This document shows positions 56,002 to 64,000 of a stretch of DNA of 64,000 nt, one piece after another. Origin of the DNA: Candidatus Aminicenantota bacterium (GTDB lineage: Bacteria > Acidobacteriota > Aminicenantia > Aminicenantales > Saccharicenantaceae); assembly GCA_014360005.1 (NCBI GenBank), contig JACIYI010000001.1, positions 124,001 through 188,000 on the forward strand, written 5' to 3'. The translations under genes were made by a program, and so were the position numbers. Position 1 is the stretch's first letter; each line of letters opens with the position of its first letter. A model generated the notes under the pieces. That model was not told the DNA's origin. It was given only the letters and a program-made list of their open reading frames with translations, and searched no databases.

Positions 56002-57909
56002 TTAGAAGCGGCTGATGATGGTGCGGTTCTGCGGGTTGAGGATGTTCTTGCCTTCCGGCGTGAACATGTATTCCAGCCGGCTCTGGTAAAACTCGGTGAT
56101 GCGTGGCCTGACCATCTTGAGCGTCGAATTCAGGAAGCGGTTCTGCTCGGTGAAGCCTTCTCCCAGCACGGCAAAGCTGGCCGGCAGCCAGCGCTCCGGG
56201 AACTGCCCGGCCCTGGCTCCACCCGGCCTGAACTGATTCAGCTCCGACTCCAGCAATTTCAGGGCGGCCTCCTGTCCCTCGGGCATCTTGTGGTCCAGTT
56301 TCTTCTCCCTCAGCCAGCGCAGCAGGTTTTCCTTGTTGGGAACGAGCAAGGCCACGGTGTAGGGCGACTGGTTGTTGTAGAGCAGGACCTGTTCGATGTA
56401 GAGCGAAGCTTCGGTGATGGCTTCCTCGATTTCTTCCGGGCTGTATTTTTCGCCGTCGTTAGCAATGAGCAGGCTCTTGAAGCGCCCCAGGACGTAGAGG
56501 TAGCCGTCGGCATCCAGGTAGCCGAGGTCTCCGGTGTACAGCCAGCCGTCGCGGATGCTTTCCCGGGTGGCCTTTTCGTTTTTCCAGTAACCGGCCATGA
56601 CGTTCTCGCCCCGAATGACGATTTCGCCTTTGGCCCCGACCGGCAGGTCATTGCCCTGCTCGTCGCAGATTCTAACTTCGATGGCTCTGGCCGGTTTCCC
56701 CGATGAGCCCAGCTTGTGTTCTTTTTTATTGTTGGCGGAGATGACCGGCGAGGCCTCGGTCAGGCCGTAGCCCTGGAACATCGGCATTCCCAGGGCGTAG
56801 AAAAACCTCTGCAGCTCGATGTCCAGCAGGGCGCCTCCGCCGACGAACATCTCCAGCCGGCCACCGAAATTTTGCCTGATTTTTTTGAAGATCAACTTAT
56901 CGACCAGCAGATAGAGCGGTTTCTTGAGCTTCCGCTTGCCCCGGCCCCGGTTCCAGCCTTCGCCGTTGTATTCATAGGCGGCCTTGAGTCCCTTCTGGAA
57001 AAGGGCCTCAATCTTCGGACCCTTGTCGCCGATGGCCTTTTCGATGTTGCGCCTGAAATTCTTGGCCAGCGAGGGGACACTCAGCAGGACAGTGGGCCTG
57101 ATTTCTTTGATATTTTTCGGGATGTTCTTGATGGTTTCCAGGGCATTCCGGCCAGTTTCGATACAGGCGATCGAGGCGCCGTTCTTCATCATGCTGTAAA
57201 GGCCGCAGGTGTGGGCGAAGGAATGGTCCCAGGGCAGGATGAGCAGGTTGACATAATATTCCGGGCATTCCACCAGCGACAGGGAATGCTCGACGTTAGC
57301 CGTATAATTGCGATGGGTGAGCATGATGCCTTTGGGGTCGGCCGTGGTCCCAGAAGTGTAGCAGATGTTGGCCAGGTCCGATTCTTTAAGCGCCTGCCAG
57401 GTTTCCTCGAATTCCCGGCTGTGCTGGGTGAGATAGATCTTGCCTTCGCGGCTAATGTCGGCTGCCAGGAATTCGTCCTCTTCCAGGCTGTCAAGCGGGT
57501 CCAGGACGATGATTCTTTCCAGCTCGGGTAGGTCGTTCTTGACCGCCCGGAGCTTGGGCAGCTGTCCCCGCGAGACGATGGCCATCCGGCTGCCAGAATG
57601 AGACAGCCGGAACTTGAGCTCGTTAGGCTCGTCGATTTTTACGGAGATGGGCACGTTGATAGCGCCGGTGTAGAGAATGCCCAGCTCGCTCATCAGCCAG
57701 TCGGCCCGGCCCTCGGACAGGAGGGTGACCCGGTCGCCCTTTTTCAGGCCAAGGTTCAGCAACCCGGCGGCGAAATCGCGCACCCGGGAGCGCATTTCAC
57801 GGTAGGTGATACCCTGGTATTTCCCGTCCTTTTTCTCCCACATGAGGACGTTATCGGAAAATTTCTGAACGCTTTCTTCAAAAAGCTGCGGTAAGGTTCT
57901 TTCAGCCAT
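56002..57909 (-). CDS. long-chain acyl-CoA synthetase (AMP-binding)
   Basis: 635 residues. I start at ATG 57909 (MAERTLPQLFEES), preceded by AGAAGGAGAAAGG; the open frame begins at 57939. Adenylation motifs are YTSGTTADPKGIMLTHRN, YGLTEASP and WLYTGDLGYLDADGYLYVLGR. The length and the block YYVNLLILPWDHSF fit the FadD15/ACSL-type long-chain ligases. It activates fatty acids for beta-oxidation or lipid synthesis at the cytoplasmic membrane. It is isolated; the neighbours do not reveal a pathway. Confidence 0.93.
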   Translation of the reverse strand: MAERTLPQLFEESVQKFSDNVLMWEKKDGKYQGITYREMRSRVRDFAAGLLNLGLKKGDRVTLLSEGRADWLMSELGILYTGAINVPISVKIDEPNELKFRLSHSGSRMAIVSRGQLPKLRAVKNDLPELERIIVLDPLDSLEEDEFLAADISREGKIYLTQHSREFEETWQALKESDLANICYTSGTTADPKGIMLTHRNYTANVEHSLSLVECPEYYVNLLILPWDHSFAHTCGLYSMMKNGASIACIETGRNALETIKNIPKNIKEIRPTVLLSVPSLAKNFRRNIEKAIGDKGPKIEALFQKGLKAAYEYNGEGWNRGRGKRKLKKPLYLLVDKLIFKKIRQNFGGRLEMFVGGGALLDIELQRFFYALGMPMFQGYGLTEASPVISANNKKEHKLGSSGKPARAIEVRICDEQGNDLPVGAKGEIVIRGENVMAGYWKNEKATRESIRDGWLYTGDLGYLDADGYLYVLGRFKSLLIANDGEKYSPEEIEEAITEASLYIEQVLLYNNQSPYTVALLVPNKENLLRWLREKKLDHKMPEGQEAALKLLESELNQFRPGGARAGQFPERWLPASFAVLGEGFTEQNRFLNSTLKMVRPRITEFYQSRLEYMFTPEGKNILNPQNRTIISRF

Positions 57910-58012
57910 CCTTTCTCCTTCTGAAAAAGGGGGACACAATACTCGTTCCCCAATTTTCTATGCAGTTTTGTGCTCATTAATGATATTTTTTGCCACCGCG
58001 TTTGTAAAGAAA

Positions 58013-58370
58013 AAAATCGGGACACCCTACATTTTTCCTATTTTTCTGGTCTCGAGCCTATAACGCTGGTCGCAGGAAATCTTATTAAAGCGACATAAGC
58101 TGTGGCAAAAACCTAATACTCTTGCAAAATAATATAGGATCAGGCCCACAGTTATTCCACCGGCATTGCAAGATTAGCAAACTAAATAAGGGGAGGCGTT
58201 TGTAATCCGGTTATTGTTGAGGTCTGTTCTTATCTAAGTCTGTTTGTTTAGAAACCAACATTCTAAAATATCAGCCCCTTATTTTCAGTGGATAAATATG
58301 CATGAACCTGGCAAGTCTGGGCGCCGCTCGTGAAATCAAAAATTCGGAAAAATGTAGGGTGTCCCGATTT
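58013..58370. mobile_element. 358-bp element with the same TIRs as the short repeats
   Basis: Left end AAAATCGGGACACCCTACATTTTTCC (58013-58038) and its reverse complement at 58344-58370 bracket about 305 bp of AT-rich DNA with no gene. The ends match each other almost perfectly and match those of copies 1-6, but the interior is unrelated. The right end overlaps the stop codon of the next gene (58369-58371). The rest of the 57910-58368 gap holds GGGGGACACAATACTC at about 57931-57946, the reverse complement of a string near 45391-45406. Confidence 0.65.
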
Positions 58371-59127
58371 AAAAGAAATAGGTCAGGGCCACGCTGAAGA
58401 CATAGTTATTCATCTTCAGGCTGTAGACAATGTCGTTCGGAACCGGGATGCCGAGACTCTGAAAATATGAAGCCGGGATCACCGTTTCGTATTTATTAGT
58501 TTTAAGGCCAAAGAAGAAACGCTGGTCTAAAGCCAGCTTGCCCCGACCGACCTCAAAATCCAGCCCGCCCCCGATCACGTAGCTTAATTCCAGGGTATTT
58601 AGCTGGCTGGTAATATCCTCGGTGCGGAAGTAAGGAACATGATAACCCGAGATGGTGATATTGACGTTGTTTTCCAGGTTGCCTCTGAGCTTGAGACCGG
58701 CCGAGATACCCGTCAGGAAAGTCGGTTTAACCGGCCACTTCACAGGCAGCGCAACTTTCAGCAGCAGCGGAATCTCCAGGTATTCCAGAGACCTGGTATC
58801 GATGACGTTGACCTCGAACCCCGGAATCGAGACCGGCAGCGGCACCTTCACCTCATACTTCCCGCCCTTCTGAAAATATTGCACCTCCGGCTGGAAATAG
58901 AGCCAATCCAGAATCTTGATATTTCCGACCAGACCGATGGTCACGCCGTTGGTGGCAATCTTGGTAACTTCAATACCAGGACCGGTATCCTGGCCCCGCA
59001 ACTGGTTCCGGTTATAGCCTATCTTGAAGCCCAGTGTCCGCGGGGTAAGAGCCTCCAGACTCGCGGCCATAACAAATAACACCAGCATAATCGTAAGACT
59101 GAGACCGAGCAGTTTGTTGTGCCTCAT
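58369..59127 (-). CDS. outer-membrane beta-barrel protein (OmpA/PorT-like)
   Basis: 252 residues from ATG 59127 (MRHNKLLGLSL), preceded by GGGAGGAGGAC; the open frame begins at 59151. A signal peptide (to about residue 27) precedes an alternating beta pattern (LGFKIGYNRNQLRG, LYFQPEVQYFQKGGKY, YLEIPLLLKV, YVIGGGLDFEVG) ending in VALTYFF, the aromatic end expected of outer-membrane barrels. It resembles the PorT-type barrel. The function is unknown. A TIR element ends at its stop codon. Confidence 0.82.
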   Translation of the reverse strand: MRHNKLLGLSLTIMLVLFVMAASLEALTPRTLGFKIGYNRNQLRGQDTGPGIEVTKIATNGVTIGLVGNIKILDWLYFQPEVQYFQKGGKYEVKVPLPVSIPGFEVNVIDTRSLEYLEIPLLLKVALPVKWPVKPTFLTGISAGLKLRGNLENNVNITISGYHVPYFRTEDITSQLNTLELSYVIGGGLDFEVGRGKLALDQRFFFGLKTNKYETVIPASYFQSLGIPVPNDIVYSLKMNNYVFSVALTYFF

Positions 59128-59243
59128 CGTCCTCCTCCCTTCAAGCGCCATTTTATGCCAAAAGCCTGCGTTATGTAAATAACTAATTTTGCCATCAAAA
59201 AATTGGTTTTCCGCCTCTGATTTTTATATTAAAATAACCCCGA

Positions 59244-60416
59244 ATGAAACTCGACTCCAACCTCCTACTGCCTGTTTTTTTCTGGACTTTGCTCTTCTTG
59301 TTCTTCTGTAAAATACCGCTGGCCAGGAAACATAGTCAGCTCCAGGGCCAGGAGTGGCCTGAGGGCGACCCCCCGGCCGTCCCCGGACTGCCTTCCATGG
59401 CCATAATCATCCCGGCCCGGAATGAAGAGGATAACTTAAAATTATTGCTTGATTCCCTGTCCCGCCAGTCGTTGAAGCCCCGTGAAATCATCGTGGTTGA
59501 CGACGACTCCAGCGACAGTACGGCCCGGGTGGCCCTGGAAAAGGGTGCCAGACTGGTCAGCCTGCCTGCCTTGCCGGAAGGCTGGACCGGCAAAGCCTTC
59601 GCTTGCTTTACCGGGGCCAGGGAGGCTTCGTCTGACCTGTTGGTTTTTCTCGATGCCGACACCGTGCTTGAAGACGATGGCCTCGAAGTTCTGTGCCGGC
59701 TCTACCAGAAAATTGGCGGCCTGGTTTCGGTGCAGCCTTACCACCGGATGGAAAAACCCTATGAGAAACTCTCGGCTTTTTTTAACTTAATTCTTTTCTT
59801 AAACATGAATATTTCTTCATGTATCCCTGGCCTCAATAGCCCCCGGGGAGCTTTCGGTCCATGCTTCATCTGTTCCCGGGCCGATTATTTTGCCCTCGGC
59901 GGGCATGAAGCCATAAAAGCAGAAATAATCGAAGATATGGCCCTGGCCAGGCTGGCCCGCAAAAAAGGCTACCCCGTTTCCTGCTTTGCCGGCCGCGGCC
60001 TGATTACCTTCCGCATGTATCCGGGAGGACTTAATCATCTGATTGAAGGCTGGACCAAGAATTTTGCCACCGGGGCGGTTAAGACTGGGCCCTGGCTTTT
60101 TCTGGTAACTTTTGGCTGGGTAACCGGGGCCATGAGCGGGCCGGTGGACATCATCAAAGGCCTGATTGCCGGTCATGATCTTCTCCTCCGGACGGGTGTT
60201 ATTCTCTATCTGCTGTTTTCAGCCCAGATTTATTTTTTCCTGAGGCCGCTGGGTAATTTCGGGCTCCTTTCAGTCATTCTTTATCCATTAAGCCTGGCCT
60301 TTTTCATCTTCATTTTTTTGAGGTCAATGGTTTATACTCATCTACTTGGATACGTCCGTTGGAAAGGACGCCGGGTTAAGCTCAGGCCAAATAAGCAGAA
60401 GGGACGGAGTGCTTGA
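59244..60416 (+). CDS. GT2 glycosyltransferase, CrtQ-like
   Basis: 390 residues. An N-terminal membrane anchor (about 8-26) precedes a GT2 domain with IIIPARNEEDNLKLLLDSL, IIVVDDDSSD, FLDADTVLEDD and RGAFGPCFICSRADYF...EIIEDMALARLA. Several transmembrane helices lie in the last 120 residues. This is the layout of CrtQ-type and related lipid glycosyltransferases that glucosylate a carotenoid carboxylate. The next gene looks like crtO, which supports that reading; the substrate is inferred. It overlaps the next gene by four bases (TTGA). Confidence 0.85.
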   Translation: MKLDSNLLLPVFFWTLLFLFFCKIPLARKHSQLQGQEWPEGDPPAVPGLPSMAIIIPARNEEDNLKLLLDSLSRQSLKPREIIVVDDDSSDSTARVALEKGARLVSLPALPEGWTGKAFACFTGAREASSDLLVFLDADTVLEDDGLEVLCRLYQKIGGLVSVQPYHRMEKPYEKLSAFFNLILFLNMNISSCIPGLNSPRGAFGPCFICSRADYFALGGHEAIKAEIIEDMALARLARKKGYPVSCFAGRGLITFRMYPGGLNHLIEGWTKNFATGAVKTGPWLFLVTFGWVTGAMSGPVDIIKGLIAGHDLLLRTGVILYLLFSAQIYFFLRPLGNFGLLSVILYPLSLAFFIFIFLRSMVYTHLLGYVRWKGRRVKLRPNKQKGRSA

Positions 60417-60919
60417 GACTGCTGGAGCTGAGCCCGACCTTGATCCTCGTCCTGAATTTCGGCCTGTGGCCAGTCATTCATTTTGTGGCCGGCTACCTGG
60501 CAGCCAGGAGGCCCAGGTCTTTCTTTCAGCCGGAGCGTGGTCTCTACCGCCTGCTGAAGTGTGAAACTTCGGGGCGGATATACGAAAGAGCCGGGGTCAG
60601 GTTCTGGAAAGACTGGTTGCCTGATTTCGGCGATTTTTTTAAGCCCGGTTTTCCCAAGAAAAAACTTAAAGCCAGAAGCCGGGAATACCTGGAAACTTTT
60701 TATGTCGAAACCTGCCGGGCCGAATTCGCTCACTGGCTGACCATGGCCGGGGCTCCGGTCTTCCTGCTGTGGAATGAGTGGTGGGTGGAGCTGATTATGG
60801 TCGGCTATGCCCTGGCGGTCAACCTGCCCTGCATCATCGTCCAGCGTTATAACCGGGCGCGGCTGGCCCGCCTCTTAAAAAAGGGGTTAAACCCGGAGAG
60901 CCTTAGCGCAGGCGATTAA
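60413..60919 (+). CDS. CrtO-like glycosyl-carotenoid acyltransferase
   Basis: 168 residues with two or three membrane segments. The block FYVETCRAEFAHWLTMAG and the C-terminal LAVNLPCIIVQRYNRARLARLLKK closely follow CrtO of Staphylococcus aureus, which has RAELIHWIS and IIIVQRYNRPRLTQLL at equivalent places. It would add an acyl chain to the sugar of a glycosylated C30 carotenoid. It starts at TTG 60413, overlapping the crtQ-like stop, with GGGACGGAG upstream. The earlier crt genes are not in the window. Confidence 0.85.
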   Translation: MRLLELSPTLILVLNFGLWPVIHFVAGYLAARRPRSFFQPERGLYRLLKCETSGRIYERAGVRFWKDWLPDFGDFFKPGFPKKKLKARSREYLETFYVETCRAEFAHWLTMAGAPVFLLWNEWWVELIMVGYALAVNLPCIIVQRYNRARLARLLKKGLNPESLSAGD

Positions 60920-61029
60920 GGTTTTTTTTCGGTGCGGGGAATCAAATAACTATTAGCTAAGTGGCCCAGGTTTTTGCCCAGATAAGTATTGCTTCCTCGA
61001 CTCGGCGCCTGTGTATTGTTACTTCGGCT

Positions 61030-62550
61030 CTATTTCGAAATGATCTTGAGCAGGGTGCCGGCCTGGACCCGGTCGGTTAGCGCCAGGGCGTTCAGGACGG
61101 CCAGTTGTCTCTGCCTGGCTTCGTCATAATTGTATGGCTTCAGGATATTAACCAGGGTATCGGTCCGGGGTGCTTTGATGATTTTTATCTTTTCTGGGCT
61201 GACGTTAATCCGGGCCTGGTCGGTCAGCAGTTGGAAGCCCCCGAGGATTCCGGAAAAAATCTGAGCATAGCTGTTGAATTTAGCACTTTCGGTATATCCC
61301 AGGAACATCAACACCCGGTCGTCTTTTTGAATGAAGTGGGCCAGGCCGGCGACATTGGCTTCTTCTGTCTGAAGGCTAAACTGCAGACGCCTGGTCAGAA
61401 AGCCATTGATGGTTCGGCTGTCGGAACTGATCACGTTGAGCTTGTTTTTGGTTACGAAATCCTGAGCTGCCTGGTCGGGCGTCTGGCCCTGGGCGAAAGT
61501 CAGGATAATGGCCGCGTCTTCTGTGGCTGAGATCATCTGAACCTGGGAGGCGGTGTTATTGACCTTCCAGTTAGCCGGGACCGGGAATTGAAAGGTCATC
61601 CGGGGATGGTAGAAAACATTGTCCTTGACGTAACCCTGGCGCGGGTCTTCTCCGAAAATCAACCCGTCTAAATGCCGCAGATAGTCATCGCGGTTGACTG
61701 CCAGCTTAGCGCCGGGATTGGCCGCCTGCCAGTCAGCGGCCGCTTTTTTTATGGCAGCTATCCGGTCCGGCGGGTCGGGGTGAGTCGACAGCCAGGTGGG
61801 CAGGCCATCATTCCCAGACTTGGGATTAAGTTTCTGCAGCGTTACGAACATGTTGGACATGCGGCTGCCTTCATAACCAGCTTTAGAGGCATAAAGAACC
61901 CCCAGTTCGTCTGCCTGACGTTCATGCTCACGGCTGAAGCTCAAGAACAGGAGGCTCAGGCCGGCTTCGGCCAGTCCGGCAAACTTGCGCAAGGTCTTGG
62001 AAACGGCCGCTCCCACCACCAGGCCGATCTGGGCCACCTGGGCTTTACTGTAGAGCTGGGCGCTGTGGCGGGCGGTGACGTGCCCGATTTCATGGCCCAT
62101 GACTCCGGCCAGTTCTGCTTCGTCGTTAAGGTAGGCCAGGATACCCCTGGTCAGGTAAACATAACCGCCGGGAACGGCAAAGGCATTGACCACCGGGCTG
62201 TCCAGCACCTGGAAGTGAAATTCCAGGTCGGGCTGATGGCTGACCGCGGCCAGCTTTTTACCGACAGCAGAAACATACTGGTGTAGAGCGGGGTCCGGGT
62301 AAAGACCGTAGGTGCTGGTAACTTGGGTGTCGGTCTGCTGGCCCAGGGCCAGTTCGTCGGCGCGGCTGAGCAGCATTAGCTCCCGTTTCTGGGTGACCGG
62401 GTTAACAGCGCAGGAGAAGCTGTTGAAAATTAGAAAAACTATTAGCAGCAGGCAGAAAACACCTAAAAATCGAGGCTCAAACTTTAGGGCTGGCTTAAAA
62501 TAGCCAGGGTGATGAAAAAAGATTTCAATTGCCGATTTGAAACGTCTCAT
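61030..62550 (-). CDS. M48-family metalloprotease lipoprotein
   Basis: 506 residues. An N-terminal hydrophobic segment with SFSC (about residue 47) indicates a lipoprotein. The peptidase part has H153-E-I-G-H157 and the third-ligand pattern E210-xxx-D214 (EHERQADELG), typical of M48 enzymes such as BepA/LoiP. The C-terminal 200 residues hold a DUF-like region and a LysM-like end (IKAPRTDTLVNILKPYN, AGTLLKIISK). It probably acts in outer-membrane protein quality control. GGAAGGAGGAGCC lies just before the ATG. Confidence 0.92.
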   Translation of the reverse strand: MRRFKSAIEIFFHHPGYFKPALKFEPRFLGVFCLLLIVFLIFNSFSCAVNPVTQKRELMLLSRADELALGQQTDTQVTSTYGLYPDPALHQYVSAVGKKLAAVSHQPDLEFHFQVLDSPVVNAFAVPGGYVYLTRGILAYLNDEAELAGVMGHEIGHVTARHSAQLYSKAQVAQIGLVVGAAVSKTLRKFAGLAEAGLSLLFLSFSREHERQADELGVLYASKAGYEGSRMSNMFVTLQKLNPKSGNDGLPTWLSTHPDPPDRIAAIKKAAADWQAANPGAKLAVNRDDYLRHLDGLIFGEDPRQGYVKDNVFYHPRMTFQFPVPANWKVNNTASQVQMISATEDAAIILTFAQGQTPDQAAQDFVTKNKLNVISSDSRTINGFLTRRLQFSLQTEEANVAGLAHFIQKDDRVLMFLGYTESAKFNSYAQIFSGILGGFQLLTDQARINVSPEKIKIIKAPRTDTLVNILKPYNYDEARQRQLAVLNALALTDRVQAGTLLKIISK

Positions 62551-62855
62551 GGCTCCTCCTTCCTTTACTATAACATAAGAAGAGGGGACACCTGCAGATG
62601 TCCCTTATCTTGGGGATTTTTGGCTGGTCTAACAGGGGAGAAGAAAAGGAGAAATAGGGGGACACCTGCAGGTGTCCCCGGTTGGTCCTATTTGGTCTGC
62701 TTGCTCCACGGCTAATAAGTGCATAATAGATGGGCAAAGGATAAAAAAAGCCCGAAGGAAGGGGACACTTGCAAGTGTCCCCGATTTTTGCCGACCCTTC
62801 CCGCCTGTAAATGGGCGCAAGAAAGGGCCAGAAAGGGGACACCAGCAGGTGTCCC
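62551..62855. other. intergenic region with an inverted pair of 96-bp elements
   Basis: 305 bp dominated by REPIN-like copies 5 and 6, separated by 81 bp. No gene seen. Confidence 0.6.
62584..62679 (+). repeat. REPIN-like 96-bp element, copy 5 (plus orientation)
   Basis: Left palindrome ACACCTGCAGATGTCCC, right GGGACACCTGCAGGTGTCCC. The spacer (GGCTGGTCTAACAGGGGAG) is a diverged form of the plus type. Confidence 0.88.
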
Positions 62856-62856
62856 C
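62761..62856 (-). repeat. REPIN-like 96-bp element, copy 6 (minus orientation)
   Basis: Left palindrome GGACACTTGCAAGTGTCC, right GGACACCAGCAGGTGTCC; spacer CCCGCCTGTAAATGGGCGC. Its last base is the first base of the stop codon (TAG on the minus strand) of the next gene. Confidence 0.92.
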
Positions 62857-63542
62857 TAAAGAAGAGACCGGCGGAAGCGGTAGTAGGGAATCAGCAGCAG
62901 GATTATTATAATCAGCGAGAAAAAATAGAATTTATTCACCCCAGCGCTCAGGCCGTGTGCCAGCCAGATGAGGCTGCGCTGGATGTGGATAAAAATCAGG
63001 TTGAAGAATATCATCAGCAGCAGAACCAGCTCTTTCTTCAGGTTAATTAAAGCGGCCTGGAGCTCGGGGTTTGTTTCCCTTTTCTCAAAGCTTGCGGCCG
63101 GCTTTCCCCCCGGATAAGTGAAGGCAGGCCCTGCAGCTGCCGGCTGGCCCGATTTAGCCCCGGCCTTACCCTGGCCGCCGGGCTTCTTATCTTCAGCTGG
63201 AGTCTGGCCGAATAATCCCCGGTTATCTTCCTGGCTCTCACCTTTTCCAGCCTCCCCGACCGCGGGCGCCACCCCCTCAAACGCTTCTCGTTTTCTGACC
63301 CAGATATTTCCTGCCAGCCAGAAGACTACCAGGAATAAGGTCTGGGCTCCAGGGTAGATGAAAAAAAGCGGACTCTTCGGTGCCCGCAGCACATTCTGCC
63401 CGGCCAGGTTTAGCCAATAAGGGATAAGTTGCGGCAGGCGGGGGTAGGCCTGAATCATCATCACCCAGCTTATCCCCAGAAGGATGGCATTGAACATCGC
63501 CAACAACCTTATTGAACTTTTCTGCCAAGATAACCTGTCCAC
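62856..63542 (-). CDS. membrane protein with DUF1648-like N-terminus
   Basis: 228 residues with a GTG start at 63542. Two N-terminal membrane segments flank the pattern AYPRLPQLIPYWLNLAGQ, which resembles the DUF1648 segment (P-x-IPxHWN-x-x-G). A low-complexity linker rich in Gly, Pro, Ala and Lys (about 85-160) follows, then two C-terminal helices. The role is unknown. No strong ribosome binding site. The stop codon lies on the edge of REPIN-like copy 6. Confidence 0.72.
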   Translation of the reverse strand: MDRLSWQKSSIRLLAMFNAILLGISWVMMIQAYPRLPQLIPYWLNLAGQNVLRAPKSPLFFIYPGAQTLFLVVFWLAGNIWVRKREAFEGVAPAVGEAGKGESQEDNRGLFGQTPAEDKKPGGQGKAGAKSGQPAAAGPAFTYPGGKPAASFEKRETNPELQAALINLKKELVLLLMIFFNLIFIHIQRSLIWLAHGLSAGVNKFYFFSLIIIILLLIPYYRFRRSLL

Positions 63543-64000
63543 GTTACAACTTTAACACATATCCGACCTGGCCTGAAGAGCGGTGTAGTTAATGGCAGCA
63601 GGCTCCTCTAACGATTAACCCCGCCCTGGTTCCAGGCCAGCCCGCGAGTTCTTCGCCTATATTCAATATTCATTTTAATCAGAAGTTCCAGTGGCGAGAC
63701 CCTGCCGCTTATTCCCGAATCAAATTCAGCCTTATGAATCGGGATATGACACGAAGACATAAAACTTGCTAAAAACCTGCTATAGACAGATAAACTCGTC
63801 CCATATAATTCCGTTCACTAAAACCTCCGGCCCCGGCCTGCCATTTTAATCGGCTCTCCATCGTGATTAAATTTTCTGAACCCAGCGATACTTCCCGGAA
63901 AAAATCGAGGAAATTGCGCCCAAGAACTCCGCCGGGACACAACCTATTGAAATTAAATGAATTTTAAGGCAACATCATTTTATCTGAGTTGAGCCGGGTA
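63543..64000. other. gene-free end of the window
   Basis: 458 bp with only short frames. I see no repeat copy, tRNA or convincing promoter. A gene could begin beyond the window. Confidence 0.4.

Noticed and set aside
50812..62856. CRISPR-like array from repeated palindromes
   Set aside because: Copies are scattered over 12 kb, alternate in orientation and contain conserved spacers, with no cas genes in the window.

Overview
The window looks like a moderately GC-rich (roughly 50-55%, by eye) Gram-negative-type bacterial chromosome. The likely source is the Acidobacteriota or a neighbouring lineage such as Aminicenantes. This is an inference from a VWFA protein of the acidobacterial type, two CBM9/DUF5916 outer-membrane proteins, S9 and M48 lipoproteins, and many short dispersed palindromic repeats; no rRNA or other taxonomic marker is present.

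Layout. Bases 1-13,160 are housekeeping: a partial gene, a malic enzyme with a clear promoter and terminator, a coiled-coil lipoprotein, two adjacent L,D-transpeptidases, a heat-shock cluster (dnaK-dnaJ-hspR, with an HspR-type inverted repeat overlapping the dnaK -35 box), a sigma-70 factor overlapping a DnaC/IstB-like ATPase, and a flavodoxin-like protein. At 13,469-13,793 lies a tRNA-Asn(GUU) gene split in its anticodon by a 249-nt group I intron. Its 3' part (intron end plus 3' exon, 130 bp) is repeated at 15,025-15,154, so it brackets a 1.36-kb insert carrying only an mrr-like gene.

From about 13.8 to 34.7 kb is an AT-rich accessory (defence) island. A minus-strand type I restriction-modification cluster (hsdM, fic, DUF4160, hsdS, two small hypothetical proteins, a GIY-YIG/DUF4357 protein, hsdR) is followed by a predicted EVE-like/nuclease protein. 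Next come a plus-strand pair (winged-helix-like protein and GHKL ATPase) flanked by 33-bp repeats, a minus-strand methyltransferase-nuclease pair, and a YaaA-like gene broken by an in-frame TGA. No integrase is visible.

From 34.9 to 64 kb the core type of sequence returns: secreted and outer-membrane proteins (GH27 alpha-galactosidase, two DUF5916 proteins of which one has an in-frame TAG, a DUF481-like protein, an NHL propeller, a VWFA protein, an S9 peptidase, an M48 peptidase), an aaRS-like asparagine synthetase, an Asp/Glu racemase, a 2-hydroxyacid dehydrogenase, an acyl-CoA ligase and a carotenoid crtQ-crtO-like pair. This half carries two dispersed repeat families: about 96-122-bp elements with AAATCGGGACACC termini, and six copies of an exactly 96-bp double-palindrome (REPIN-like) element. 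Many copies sit directly on gene 3' ends.

The best candidates for something undescribed are the intron-containing tRNA-Asn with its duplicated 3' half used as an island boundary, the winged-helix/GHKL ATPase cassette, and the 96-bp REPIN-like family with its inverted pairing.
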